The translations under genes were made by a program, and so were the position numbers. The notes under the pieces were generated by a model that worked only from the letters and a program-made list of their open reading frames with translations, was not told where the DNA came from and did not search any database. 35,217 nucleotides of DNA from Eubacterium sp. CAG:841 (lineage in GTDB: Bacteria; Bacillota; Clostridia; Oscillospirales; CAG-272). The stretch lies in the NCBI GenBank assembly GCA_000437375.1, contig FR898220.1:1-35217 (forward strand), written 5' to 3'. Below are positions 14,968 through 23,811 of the stretch, one piece after another. Numbering within the stretch: position 1 is the stretch's first letter; every line of letters starts with the position of its first letter.

Positions 14968-15246
14968 ATGGTAAGACTCGGATTACAGTTTTTTGCTCAT
15001 AAAAAGGGCGTTGGTTCAACAAAGAACGGACGTGACAGTAATGCGCAGCGTCTCGGCGTTAAAAAGTCGGACGGCTCAAGCGTAAGAGCAGGTAACATAA
15101 TCGTAAGACAGAGAGGCACAAACGTTCGCCCCGGCGTTGGCGTAGGCAAAGGCTCGGACGATACACTCTTTGCTCTGGTTGACGGCGTTGTTAAATTTGA
15201 ACGCGTTGCCGGAAACAAAAAGCGCGTAAGCGTTTATGACGCTTAA
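14968..15246 (+). CDS. rpmA: 50S ribosomal protein L27 with cleavable N-terminal extension
   Basis: L27 reaches the peptidyl transferase centre with its N-terminal tail. The 92-residue protein starts MVRLGLQFFAHKKG; the mature tail is expected to start at Ala10 after Prp cuts behind Phe-Phe. The body has GSTKNGRDS, LGVKKSDG and the GTNVRPGVGVGKG signature. ACGGAGGTG precedes the ATG. The GTPase gene obg, which often follows rpmA, is absent; a terminator closes the operon 22 bp after the stop. Confidence 0.97.
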   Translation: MVRLGLQFFAHKKGVGSTKNGRDSNAQRLGVKKSDGSSVRAGNIIVRQRGTNVRPGVGVGKGSDDTLFALVDGVVKFERVAGNKKRVSVYDA

Positions 15247-15267
15247 TCTGCTTTAAGCCCAGAACTG

Positions 15268-15297
15268 AAAATCACCGGATTTTCCGGTGATTTTTTA
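15268..15297 (+). terminator. rplU operon terminator
   Basis: AAAATCACCGG (15268-15278) pairs with CCGGTGATTTT (15284-15294), followed by a run of T. It is strong and Rho-independent. Confidence 0.93.
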
Positions 15298-15330
15298 TTT
15301 TGCGCAGCAGGCGCTTTTATTTTTTTACTA

Positions 15331-15359
15331 AAAAAGCCTCCGCCGGAGCGGAGGCTTTT
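15331..15359 (-). terminator. Terminator of the mutase gene
   Basis: GCCTCCGC (15336-15343) pairs with GCGGAGGC (15348-15355), bordered by A and T runs. On the minus strand it directly follows the stop codon of the mutase gene, and the T-rich tail on that strand suits leftward termination. Confidence 0.9.
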
Positions 15360-15363
15360 GCTT

Positions 15364-16797
15364 TTACATAACATCGACGTCGTTGTCCCACTTATCGGAT
15401 ATTTCCGGATAAGCGCGAGTATATGTTTTGAAAATTTCGCGTATAGCAAGCATATTTTCTTTTGTATCGGCTTCAAAAATGAGAACAAGCTCGGGAAGGT
15501 TTGAAGACGCGCGGATAAGTCCCCAACCGTGCTCAAATTTCACTCTTGCGCCGTTTATGTCGCAAACCTTTCCGGGATATGCGGCTTTAAGCTTCTGAGT
15601 TATCTCATCTACTATTCCGTACTTCACAGCGTCTCCGCAGCGAGCTTTGATTTCGGGAGAGGTGACATAGTGCGGGAACGCTTCGATTATCTCGGAAACG
15701 GTCTCGTCCTGATGAGAGAGATATTCAACGAGCTTTGCAGCGACAAACGATGCATCGTCAAAGCCGTACCATTCATCGCCCGCAACAAAGATATGTCCGC
15801 TTCTCTCTCCTGCAAGTTCTGCGCCCGTTTCGTGAAGCTTGGACTTGATATAAGAGTGCCCCGTCTTCCACATAAGAGGCTTGCCGCCGTATTTTTCGAT
15901 TACGTCGATAAGCGTCTGCGAGCATTTTACATCGAAAACGACCGTCGCACCGGGCTTCTTTTCAAGAAGCTGTTTTGCGAGCAGCGCAAGTAGAGTATCG
16001 CTCCATATATTGCCGCCCTTTTCGTCGATTACGCCTATTCTGTCGCCGTCGCCGTCAAAGGAAAGACCGATGTCGGCGTGAATATACGGATGAAGCACCA
16101 TTTCACGAAGTCTTGCTCTGCCCTTGAGGTCGGAGGGATTCGGAAAATAATGCGGATAGCTTGTATCCGGATCGCAGTTGAGCTGGAATGTCGTGCAACC
16201 GAGACGCTGGAAAATTTCATAAACGAAAAGTCCCGCTCCGCCGTTTGCCGCATCAAGCACAACACGCAGTTTCTTCTTGCCCATATGAATACGCGAAACA
16301 ATCGCGTCTATATAAGCATCGCGAACGTCAACCACTTCATACTTGCCCTCTTCGCACTCGGTATCGGGCGTGTCAAGAAGCGAATAAACTTCTTTTATAT
16401 CGTCCGGCTCAAGCGTTTTCGAGTATCCGCACGCAAGCTTGAAGCCAGACCAACCGTCAGGATTGTGGCTTGCGGTTATCATAACAAGACCTTCGCATTT
16501 GAGATAATACTGAGCAAAATATGCCGCAGGAGAAAGTGTGAGACCGATAAAGAAAACGTCAATGCCCTCTTCTCTGAGCGCTTTCACCGCCGCCTCCGCA
16601 AAAGCGGGAGAGCAGGAGCGATTGTCATAACCGACAACGGCGCGGAGCATATTTCTGCGGCGAAGATATTTTGAATATGCCTTTACTATTTTATATACGT
16701 TTGCCGGACAAAGCTGATCGTCCGAGACCTGGCCGCGTATGTCGTATTCTCTGAACATACTGCGGAAGCCTTCTGTGTATTTTGTATCTGTAATCAT
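15364..16797 (-). CDS. Phosphomannomutase/phosphoglucomutase family enzyme
   Basis: The enzyme moves phosphate between C1 and C6 of hexose phosphates for sugar-nucleotide and envelope synthesis. All four family signatures are present in the 477 residues: the phosphoserine loop TASHNP (Ser110), the magnesium loop DGDGDR (248-253), the sugar-binding GERSGHIF and a C-terminal phosphate-binding RASSNLPELVLIFEA. The start MITDTKY at 16797 follows AAAGG; the longer frame lacks a site. A short GC hairpin (16817-16830) lies just upstream. Bifunctional PMM/PGM (AlgC-like) is likely, but sugar preference cannot be read. It follows the truncated yebC on the same strand. Confidence 0.92.
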   Translation of the reverse strand: MITDTKYTEGFRSMFREYDIRGQVSDDQLCPANVYKIVKAYSKYLRRRNMLRAVVGYDNRSCSPAFAEAAVKALREEGIDVFFIGLTLSPAAYFAQYYLKCEGLVMITASHNPDGWSGFKLACGYSKTLEPDDIKEVYSLLDTPDTECEEGKYEVVDVRDAYIDAIVSRIHMGKKKLRVVLDAANGGAGLFVYEIFQRLGCTTFQLNCDPDTSYPHYFPNPSDLKGRARLREMVLHPYIHADIGLSFDGDGDRIGVIDEKGGNIWSDTLLALLAKQLLEKKPGATVVFDVKCSQTLIDVIEKYGGKPLMWKTGHSYIKSKLHETGAELAGERSGHIFVAGDEWYGFDDASFVAAKLVEYLSHQDETVSEIIEAFPHYVTSPEIKARCGDAVKYGIVDEITQKLKAAYPGKVCDINGARVKFEHGWGLIRASSNLPELVLIFEADTKENMLAIREIFKTYTRAYPEISDKWDNDVDVM

Positions 16798-16858
16798 TTT
16801 GGATTTGCCTTTCCGTCCGCCCTGCGGCGGCATTTATATGTCCTTTGATATTATTATA

Positions 16859-17296
16859 TTATTGTTCGTCCCAGTTGTGCCATACGTTTACGATGTCTTC
16901 ATCCTCTTCAAGATGATCGAGAAGAAGCTCCATATGCTTTAAGTCGTCCTCGTTTGTAAGAGTAACATATGTTGAAGGCACTTTTTCTATCTCTGCGGAA
17001 ACAAAGGTATAGCCTTTCTTTTCAAGATCCGTTTTTACCGCGTCGAAATCATCGGGTTCGGTTGTTATCTCGTAGATATCGCCGTCCTCGGAGAAGTCCT
17101 CCGCACCGGCTTCAAGTGCGTCCTCCATGAGCTTGTCGCCGTCAACAACTTTATCGCCGTATTCATCAACAGCCGATACGTCAAGCACACCCTTTGAAGC
17201 GAACATAAAGCTTACGCATCCGCTCTGACCGAGATTTCCGCCGAATTTGTCAAAATAGTGGCGGACGTTTCCTGCCGTGCGGTTCTTTGAGTCCAT
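16859..17296 (-). pseudogene. yebC-type gene lacking its 5' third
   Basis: YebC proteins are about 240 residues and act on translation or transcription. This frame of 145 residues begins MDSKNRTAGNVRHYFDKFGGNLG, which in full-length proteins lies near residue 100 and is preceded by an N-terminal domain with AGHSKWHNIK. That domain is missing. Two codons upstream there is an in-frame TGA, and no ribosome binding site precedes the ATG. The remaining domains 2 and 3 (MFASKGV, EAGAEDF, VPSTYVTL, DIVNVWHNW) are intact, so truncation seems recent or the fragment is retained. The break coincides with the start of divIVA on the other strand. Confidence 0.85.
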
Positions 17297-17301
17297 ACAT
17301 C

Positions 17302-18156
17302 ATGACTCCGCAATCACAAAAGGATGAAATAAAGCGCAGCTTCCAGAAGGTGTTCCGCGGTTACGATCCGTCGGAGGTGGACAGCTATATAAACGCGCTG
17401 ACAGAGAATTATAACGCGCTTTACAGGGACTATGCCGAGCTTGAACATAAGCTTTCCGAAGCGAACGACAAGCTTTCCGACATAACGGGCGAAGAGGAAA
17501 AAGTAAAGAAAACGCTCGACACCGCTCGTGCAGCCGCAGATAAGATTGTTGCCGACGCATACGAACGCTCTGACGCGATTCTGGCTTCAATAAAGCGCAG
17601 CTGTGATAAAATTCTTCGGAGCTTCCGCGACAAGACCGAAGCTCACAAGTTGGCGCTTTCATCAATGCAGGAGAGCATACTTGTTTTCAAAAATGAGCTT
17701 TTTGAAAGATACAGACTTCACATAGAGCTTATAGAGCAGCTTTCTCCCGTGTTTGAATACGAAGAAGATCTTACCCCTCAGCAATATGTGGAAAAGGTCG
17801 TATCCGCAATGAACCGCGATGTTTCGGCAGAGTTCGGAATAAATATCGGCGGATTTGATGTCGGAGCGGATGAAACCGACGCAGGGAATGAGCCGGAGGA
17901 AAAGGCGCTTTCGGAAACGATGGTTTTCGATTCTCAGCCCAAGCTTGTAACCGATGCGGCGGAGGAAGAAAAGCCTGTGGAAAAGCAACCGCAAAAACCG
18001 AAAAAGAAGAGCGGAAAGCGCTCAAAGAAGTCTGCCGTTATAAGCCTTATAGACGAATACGAAATGCCCGGAGTTATAAATATTCCGAAGGAAACGGGCG
18101 TTCAGATGAGTTTTGACTTTGATTCGGACTGCGGAACACTTTCTGATACGCACTGA
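17302..18156 (+). CDS. divIVA: DivIVA-like protein
   Basis: DivIVA proteins bind curved membranes at poles and septa and recruit partners. The N-terminal FQKVFRGYDPSEVDSYINAL (about residues 12-32) is the family's lipid-binding signature. A coiled coil follows to about residue 150, then an acidic and Lys/Pro-rich tail and an unusual end, IPKETGVQMSFDFDSD. The best start is the ATG at 17302 (MTPQ, as in the family), but no ribosome binding site or promoter stands before it, because the upstream DNA is the broken yebC frame. Its expression may therefore be impaired or rely on an unseen promoter. It is followed closely by lspA and rluD, the usual order in Bacillota. Confidence 0.88.
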   Translation: MTPQSQKDEIKRSFQKVFRGYDPSEVDSYINALTENYNALYRDYAELEHKLSEANDKLSDITGEEEKVKKTLDTARAAADKIVADAYERSDAILASIKRSCDKILRSFRDKTEAHKLALSSMQESILVFKNELFERYRLHIELIEQLSPVFEYEEDLTPQQYVEKVVSAMNRDVSAEFGINIGGFDVGADETDAGNEPEEKALSETMVFDSQPKLVTDAAEEEKPVEKQPQKPKKKSGKRSKKSAVISLIDEYEMPGVINIPKETGVQMSFDFDSDCGTLSDTH

Positions 18157-18173
18157 TTTTAAGGAGCTTTGAA

Positions 18174-18698
18174 ATGCTTTTATGGATAATTGTAATAGTT
18201 GTATCCGTTCTGCTTGATTTTGTGACGAAACGTCTTGTGGCGGGCGGAATGGAACTTTACGAAAGTCGGGTAATTATAAAAAACGTACTTGAACTTGAAT
18301 ATGTAAGAAACGAAGGTGCCGCATGGGGAATGCTCAGCAATCACCGCTGGGTGTTCATGACTATAACCGCGATAGCTATAATTGTTCTGCCTATAATACT
18401 TTACAAATACAGAAAGCTGCATTTTCTCTTCGGATTTTCGCTTTCGCTTATAATCGGCGGCGCGATAGGCAATATGATAGATCGCGTATTTCTCGGCTAC
18501 GTTATAGATTTTATATATCTGCCGTTTCTTGACTTTATTTTCGGACCGGGCGGGTTCCCGAGATTCAACATAGCGGATTGCTGCGCCACAGTCGGCGTTG
18601 CTTTAATGTTTATATACCTTGTGTTTATCGACAAGACGTTTTTCGAAGGCGAAAAGGCAAAGACTAAGGTGGAGGAAACAAAGAATGACGAAGCTTAA
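18174..18698 (+). CDS. lspA: Lipoprotein signal peptidase (signal peptidase II)
   Basis: LspA cuts the signal peptide from prolipoproteins ahead of the lipidated Cys, at the membrane. The 174-residue protein has four membrane helices. The catalytic aspartates are Asp112 (YVIDFIY) and Asp135 (FNIADCC); YVRNEGAAWGML and GGAIGNMIDR are the other conserved boxes. The C-terminal tail (EGEKAKTKVEETKNDEA) is charged. AAGGAG precedes the ATG, 17 bp after divIVA. It overlaps rluD by 14 bp. Substrates in the window would include the solute-binding protein at 32594 and the lipoprotein at 34344. Confidence 0.97.
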   Translation: MLLWIIVIVVSVLLDFVTKRLVAGGMELYESRVIIKNVLELEYVRNEGAAWGMLSNHRWVFMTITAIAIIVLPIILYKYRKLHFLFGFSLSLIIGGAIGNMIDRVFLGYVIDFIYLPFLDFIFGPGGFPRFNIADCCATVGVALMFIYLVFIDKTFFEGEKAKTKVEETKNDEA

Positions 18699-19623
18699 CG
18701 TCGGACCGGATACCGCAGGTGTACGGCTCGACGTTTTCTTGTCCGAAAACGAAGAGCTTACGCGCTCGTATGCGCAAAAGCTTATTTCTGACGGATATGT
18801 TACGGTTGGTGGAAAAAGTGCCGACAAGAACTTAAAGCTTAAAGCCGGCGATACGGTTGAAATAGAATATCCGCCGATGAAAAGCTGTATAGCTGAGGCG
18901 GAGGATATTCCGCTTGACATTGTTTATGAGGATTCCGACATAATTGTGGTAAACAAACCCCGAGGGATGGTTGTTCATCCTGCGGCGGGCAATTACAGCG
19001 GGACGCTTGTTTCGGCACTGCTGTACCATTGCGGAGATTCTCTTTCCGGAATCGGCGGAGTGTTGCGTCCGGGAATAGTGCACCGGATAGATAAAGACAC
19101 GAGCGGATTACTCGTTGTCGCAAAAAACGATGCGGCACATCTTTTTCTTTCGGAGCAGCTCAAAACGCACAGCATTTCAAGAATATATCACGCGATCGCG
19201 CTCGGAAGGATCGATGAGGCAAGAACTGTGGACAAACCCATTGGAAGAAATCCGTCTGACAGAAAGAAGATGGCGATAGTCGCGGGCGGCAGGGAAGCTA
19301 TAACGCACATCACGCCGATAGAAAATTTTGATGCCGGACTTTGCTATGTCACATGCTCGCTTGAAACGGGAAGAACTCATCAGATAAGGGTGCACATGCA
19401 AAGCATAGGACATCCTCTTCTCGGTGACCCGCTTTACGGTCAGGAGAAAAATCCCGCCGAGCGAAAATACGGCAAGCTTGTATCCGGTCAATGTCTGCAC
19501 GCAAAGGAGCTGGAGCTTATACATCCTGTGACGAAAGAAAAAATGCACTTTTCATGCCCTTTGCCGGATGATTTTTCGGCTGTACTTACGGCGCTGCGAA
19601 AGAACGGAGAACAAATGCTGTGA
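18685..19623 (+). CDS. rluD: RluA-family 23S rRNA pseudouridine synthase (RluD-like)
   Basis: The enzyme turns uridines of rRNA into pseudouridine. An S4 RNA-binding domain spans about residues 12-62. The catalytic motif HRIDKDTSGLL (residues 133-143, catalytic Asp136) is intact, as are IVVNKPRGMVVHPA and GRTHQIRVHM. The 312-residue length is normal. I chose the ATG at 18685, preceded by GGAGG at 18671-18675 inside lspA; the longer frame starts deep in lspA. The exact target uridines cannot be read from sequence. The stop overlaps the next start by four bases (GTGA). Confidence 0.95.
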   Translation: MTKLNVGPDTAGVRLDVFLSENEELTRSYAQKLISDGYVTVGGKSADKNLKLKAGDTVEIEYPPMKSCIAEAEDIPLDIVYEDSDIIVVNKPRGMVVHPAAGNYSGTLVSALLYHCGDSLSGIGGVLRPGIVHRIDKDTSGLLVVAKNDAAHLFLSEQLKTHSISRIYHAIALGRIDEARTVDKPIGRNPSDRKKMAIVAGGREAITHITPIENFDAGLCYVTCSLETGRTHQIRVHMQSIGHPLLGDPLYGQEKNPAERKYGKLVSGQCLHAKELELIHPVTKEKMHFSCPLPDDFSAVLTALRKNGEQML

Positions 19624-20450
19624 AAAAATTTGAAAATATCATTCTTGCGTCGGATATAGACGGAACGTTTATCTTTCACGGAGCGCCTTTTCCGACGGTA
19701 AATCTTGAAAAAATAAAATATTTTATTGAAAACGGCGGACACTTTACTTTTTCTTCGGGGCGAAATCATATTGATATTTACAGCGTTATCCCGTCGATAG
19801 AGGAATATGTCAATACGCCGTGCGTGCTTTGTAACGGCACGTTTTGCTACGATATCGTAACGCACGAAATAAAAAACGCACACTATCTTGAGTCCGAGCA
19901 CCTTATTCCGCTTTTCAGGCGTGTGCGCGAGCTTGCGGGAGACAAGATAGGCTTTCGGGTGTCATGCCGAAGAGGTTTTTTGTACGATAAAAACGATATC
20001 GCAATGAAAGAAAGTCTTGAAAAAAACGGTCAGACGCAGTTTGCAACCGCAATTGATTTTGACGAGCTCTGCGGAAACGATTATTTCAAAGCCGTGTTCG
20101 TTTCCGAACCGCAGATACTCAGCGATACGTTTGATATTATAAAAAAAGAATTTCCGATGTATGACTACACCCGTTCATACATCTGGCTTACAGAGCTTAT
20201 GCCTAAGGGAATAAGCAAAGCGACTCAACTCAAATTCATAATGAGTGAAGCGAGAAAAACAAACCCGAACGCAAAGCTTTACTGCGTCGGCGATTTTGAC
20301 AATGACGCGGATATGCTCCGCGTTGCCGACGTTGCGATGTGTCCCGAAAACGCGACGGACGAGATAAAGAAGCTTTGCAGCGTCAGACTTTGCCACGCAA
20401 AAGACGGCGCAAAAGCCGACGCAATTGAAAAAATCGAGGCAGGACTTTGA
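19620..20450 (+). CDS. HAD-superfamily phosphatase, Cof type
   Basis: This 276-residue protein has the HAD nucleophile motif SDIDGT (Asp12, with general acid Asp14) and motif IV as GDFDNDADML near residue 222. The long insert between them fits a type IIB cap, as in Cof-like sugar phosphatases. Motif II is SSGR (residues 45-48), and the conserved Lys appears in GISKATQL. The substrate is unknown; a phosphorylated sugar or cofactor is usual. The start is a GTG at 19620 overlapping the rluD stop, after CGGAGA, so translation is likely coupled. Confidence 0.92.
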   Translation: MKKFENIILASDIDGTFIFHGAPFPTVNLEKIKYFIENGGHFTFSSGRNHIDIYSVIPSIEEYVNTPCVLCNGTFCYDIVTHEIKNAHYLESEHLIPLFRRVRELAGDKIGFRVSCRRGFLYDKNDIAMKESLEKNGQTQFATAIDFDELCGNDYFKAVFVSEPQILSDTFDIIKKEFPMYDYTRSYIWLTELMPKGISKATQLKFIMSEARKTNPNAKLYCVGDFDNDADMLRVADVAMCPENATDEIKKLCSVRLCHAKDGAKADAIEKIEAGL

Positions 20451-20461
20451 TTTTTGAATAT

Positions 20462-20475
20462 TATACAAGAGTATA
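20462..20475. repeat. Intergenic palindrome TATAC-AAGA-GTATA, copy 1
   Basis: A 5-bp inverted repeat around a purine-rich loop, 12 bp after the HAD gene's stop and just before the queA ribosome binding site. It matches the copies at 21571 and 24480 apart from one loop base. Confidence 0.7.
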
Positions 20476-20487
20476 AGGAAATGCAAA

Positions 20488-21558
20488 ATGATTAAAAACG
20501 ACCTTTCAAAAACAGAACTTAAAACATCGGACTTCAATTTTGATCTTCCGCAGGAGCTTATAGCTCAGCACCCGTGCGAGCCGCGAGATGCGGCGCGTTT
20601 GCTTGTGCTTGACAGAGAAAATCAGACGACGGAACATAGAATATTCCGCGATATAGTTGAATACCTGCATCCCGGCGACGTGCTTGTGATAAACGATTCA
20701 AAGGTTATTCCGGCTCGCATTTACGGAAAAAAATGCAGTGAAGGCGGCGCGGCTTGCGAGTTTTTGTTGCTTCGCCAGAAGTCGCTCGATCGATGGGAGG
20801 TGCTTGTCCGTCCCGGAAGAAGGCTGAGAGAAGGTACAAAGGTTACGTTCGGAGATGGACTTCTTACCGCAACGATAGATGAGATAATAGAGGACGGAAA
20901 CCGCATTGTGACGTTCGACTATGACCGTACGGGCGGTGAATCGCTGTTTTCCATACTCGATAAGATAGGCAAAATGCCGCTTCCGCCGTATATAACGGAG
21001 GAACTGAAAAATAACGACGATTATCAGACGGTTTATGCCAAAGAGGAGGGTTCGGCAGCGGCACCTACGGCGGGACTTCATTTCACTGACGAGCTTCTCT
21101 GCAAAATTCGTGGTATGGGCGTAAAAATCGCACCGGTAATGCTGCACGTCGGGCTTGGTACATTCAGACCCGTTAAAGCCGAGAGCATAAAAGATCACAT
21201 TATGCACAGCGAGTTTTTCACCGTTACGGAGGAAAGCGCAAACATAATAAATTCCGCACGCGCGGCAGGCGGGCGCATCATCGCCTGCGGAACGACATCG
21301 TGCCGAACGCTTGAAAGCGCATCTACCGATGACGGAATAGTTCATCCTATGTGCGATGACACGGGAATATTTATTTATCCCGGCTACAAATTCAAGGCAA
21401 CTGACGCGCTGATAACCAATTTTCATTTGCCGGAAAGCACGCTTGTAATGCTTGTTTCCGCACTTGCGGGAAGAGACTTTATAATGCGTGCCTATGAAGA
21501 AGCCGTAAAGGAAAAGTACAGATTCTTTTCCTTCGGTGACGCTATGCTGATTAAATAA
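20488..21558 (+). CDS. queA: S-adenosylmethionine:tRNA ribosyltransferase-isomerase
   Basis: QueA adds the epoxycyclopentane part to preQ1 at the wobble position of certain tRNAs, the next-to-last step of queuosine synthesis. The 356-residue protein has the family's conserved segments: FDLPQELIAQHP, PARLLV-like DAARLLVLDR, INDSKVIPARIYG, AAPTAGLHFT, HVGLGTFRPV and TNFHLPESTLVMLVSA. The start follows AAGGAA with an ATG at 20488. It lies between a HAD gene and miaA, another tRNA modification gene, with palindromes in both flanking gaps. Tgt, its usual partner, is not in the window. Confidence 0.98.
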   Translation: MIKNDLSKTELKTSDFNFDLPQELIAQHPCEPRDAARLLVLDRENQTTEHRIFRDIVEYLHPGDVLVINDSKVIPARIYGKKCSEGGAACEFLLLRQKSLDRWEVLVRPGRRLREGTKVTFGDGLLTATIDEIIEDGNRIVTFDYDRTGGESLFSILDKIGKMPLPPYITEELKNNDDYQTVYAKEEGSAAAPTAGLHFTDELLCKIRGMGVKIAPVMLHVGLGTFRPVKAESIKDHIMHSEFFTVTEESANIINSARAAGGRIIACGTTSCRTLESASTDDGIVHPMCDDTGIFIYPGYKFKATDALITNFHLPESTLVMLVSALAGRDFIMRAYEEAVKEKYRFFSFGDAMLIK

Positions 21559-21570
21559 ACAGTGCAATGA

Positions 21571-21584
21571 TATACAAAAGTATA
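21571..21584. repeat. Intergenic palindrome TATAC-AAAA-GTATA, copy 2
   Basis: A perfect inverted repeat with AAAA loop, 12 bp after the queA stop in the 69-bp gap before miaA. The base after it is A, as in copy 3. Confidence 0.72.
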
Positions 21585-21627
21585 AATCTGAAAATCATTA
21601 TCACACAAGCAAAAACGGGATTCTGAT

Positions 21628-22560
21628 ATGAACGATAAAATTATAGCCATAGCCGGTCCTACCGCTTCGGGGAAGAGTGCGCTTGCCCTTGAGCTTTGCA
21701 AAAGACTTAACGGAGAGCTTGTCTCTTTTGATTCAATGCAGATATATCGCGGACTCGATATAGGAACGGCAAAGCCGTCGAAAGCCGAACAGGCGGAGGT
21801 GCGGCATCATTTGATAGATATATGCGATCCAAGCGAAAGCTTTTCTGCGGCAGACTTTGCAAAGTGCGCACACGAGGCAATTGCGGATATACGCTCGCGC
21901 GGCAAAAGAGCCGTGCTTTGCGGCGGAACGGGACTGTATCTTGACAGCGTTCTCGGCAGGCTTGATTTCGGTGAGATGGAAAGCGACGATAAACTCAGAG
22001 AAGGGCTTTTTCGTTTTGCGGAAGAAAACGGTGTGGACGCTCTCCACGAAAGATTGAGGGAAATTGATCCTTCGGCGGCGGAAACGATACACAAAAACAA
22101 TGTGCGCAGGGTTGTCCGCGCGATTGAAATATATTTACTTACAGGAAAGACCAAAACCGAACACGACAGACTTGCAATATCAAATTCTCCTTATGACAGC
22201 GTAATAATTGCGCTTGATTATGCCGACAGAGAAATATTATACAGCCGTATAAACAGCCGCGTTGATGCTATGATATCGGCGGGGCTTGAGGATGAAGTGA
22301 GAGAGCTTTACGCAAGCGGATGCCTTTATCCGGACACGACTGCCGGTCAGGCGATAGGCTATAAGGAAATGCTCGATTATATCCGGGGAATCGATACGCT
22401 TGAAGCGGCGGTGGAAAAAATCAAGCTTGGAACACGGCGTTACGCAAAAAGACAGCTGACATGGCTGAGAAGAAACAAATCCGTCAATTGGTTGTATCCG
22501 GACAAGCTCGGAGATTTGGAAAGCATTGTCGGCGCGGCGGAAAAGCTTATCAAAGAATAA
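21628..22560 (+). CDS. miaA: tRNA dimethylallyltransferase
   Basis: MiaA attaches a dimethylallyl group to A37 of tRNAs that read codons starting with U. The 310-residue protein has the P-loop GPTASGKSALA (residues 10-20), DSMQIYRGLDIGTAKP, the conserved GGTGLYLDSVL and the C-terminal TRRYAKRQLTWLRRN RNA-contact region. The ATG at 21628 has only a weak upstream site (GGGATT). It follows queA and precedes the HlyD-like gene by 14 bp, so it belongs to the same rightward run. Confidence 0.98.
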   Translation: MNDKIIAIAGPTASGKSALALELCKRLNGELVSFDSMQIYRGLDIGTAKPSKAEQAEVRHHLIDICDPSESFSAADFAKCAHEAIADIRSRGKRAVLCGGTGLYLDSVLGRLDFGEMESDDKLREGLFRFAEENGVDALHERLREIDPSAAETIHKNNVRRVVRAIEIYLLTGKTKTEHDRLAISNSPYDSVIIALDYADREILYSRINSRVDAMISAGLEDEVRELYASGCLYPDTTAGQAIGYKEMLDYIRGIDTLEAAVEKIKLGTRRYAKRQLTWLRRNKSVNWLYPDKLGDLESIVGAAEKLIKE

Positions 22561-22574
22561 AGGAGGCGAAAGCG

Positions 22575-23810
22575 ATGGACGACGCAGAAAAGCGTGATGT
22601 GAAATTCAAGCGCAGAATAATAATTTCGGCGGTGTTGTCGCTTATCGCCGTAATCTACATAATATATCACATAGTGTCTGCGTTCAAACCGAAAACATCT
22701 CTTTACGTTGTTACCTATACGGATTTTTATGACACAGAGGTTTTCTCCGGATACATTTTCAAAGACGATGCGGTTCTTCTTTCGGGTAGCGTCGGAACGG
22801 TAGACCGCCATTTTTCCGACGGTGAAAAGGTGGCCGTAGGAGCAAACGTTGCCGATGTATACAAGGTAGATTCGGAGGAGGCGGAGGAACGCCTGAAAAC
22901 GATAAATTCGCTTATATCGGTTCTTGATAAAAGCACCGTAGGCGAAAGCGTTACAGTTGAAAGTTTTGATGCGAAAATAGCCGCGCTCAGACTTGAAATA
23001 TCGGCAAAAACGGCGAGCGGAGAGCTCATATGGGTGAACGCTCACAAGGAAGAGCTTTCGGTGCTGATGAACTGTCGCGAGCTTGCTGCAAACGGAAAAA
23101 CGGATTTTTCATCCGAGATTGCGGCGCTTAAAACCGAAAGAGCGGGAATAATATCTTCTCTCGGCGGAATAAGCACAAGCGTTATCACCGAGACTTCCGG
23201 ATATTATTTTTCATACTGCGACGGATACGAAGGCAAGCTTTCTTCCTCGCTTGCGATGACCGTAACAACTGAAAACTTTGATGAAATAACATCGGTAAAC
23301 AAGACATCGTATTCAAACTCCGTAGGCTCGCTTGTAACTGATTTCCGTTGGTATTTCATATGCAAAACGACAATAGAAAAAGCCGAAGGGTTTTATGCCG
23401 ACAGCAATTACAAATGCAGCTTTGTAGGAAACTCCTGCTCCGATGAGATGACGCTGAAGTTGGAATACAAAAGTATAAATTATGAAAAAGGTGAGGCGGT
23501 GCTTTGCTTTTTCTCATCTTACATCCCGTCGGGATTCGATATGACGAGATTTCAGCAGATGAAGGTTCTGCGCGAAACGTGCAGGGGACTGCGGGTTCCT
23601 TCTTCGGCTGTGAGAGTTATAGACGGACAGACCTGCGTTTACATATTCAAAAAGGGAATAGCGAGAGCCCGTGCCGTAAATATACTGAAAGAACAGGATG
23701 GCAGTTATCTTGTTGACGGAAAGGTAAACTCCGATATCACGCCTATTGCTTTGAACGATCTTGTTATTCTTGATGATACAAACCTGTATGAAGGAAAGAT
23801 AGTGGGCTGA
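22575..23810 (+). CDS. HlyD-like single-pass membrane protein next to yggS
   Basis: The 411-residue protein has a short cytoplasmic N-terminus, one membrane helix at about residues 14-36 and a large external domain. The order of beta-rich and helical parts (YTDFYDTEVFSGYIFKDD, then a helical hairpin around EEAEERLKTINSL, then VRVIDGQTCVYIF) recalls HlyD-type membrane fusion proteins. In many Clostridia a similar protein stands just before yggS and sepF, and its role there is unknown. I chose the ATG at 22575 after AGGAGG (22561-22566). No transporter partner lies beside it. One more TATAC-like palindrome (AATACAAAAGTATA, 23464-23477) lies inside the gene. Confidence 0.8.
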   Translation: MDDAEKRDVKFKRRIIISAVLSLIAVIYIIYHIVSAFKPKTSLYVVTYTDFYDTEVFSGYIFKDDAVLLSGSVGTVDRHFSDGEKVAVGANVADVYKVDSEEAEERLKTINSLISVLDKSTVGESVTVESFDAKIAALRLEISAKTASGELIWVNAHKEELSVLMNCRELAANGKTDFSSEIAALKTERAGIISSLGGISTSVITETSGYYFSYCDGYEGKLSSSLAMTVTTENFDEITSVNKTSYSNSVGSLVTDFRWYFICKTTIEKAEGFYADSNYKCSFVGNSCSDEMTLKLEYKSINYEKGEAVLCFFSSYIPSGFDMTRFQQMKVLRETCRGLRVPSSAVRVIDGQTCVYIFKKGIARARAVNILKEQDGSYLVDGKVNSDITPIALNDLVILDDTNLYEGKIVG

Positions 23811-23811
23811 A

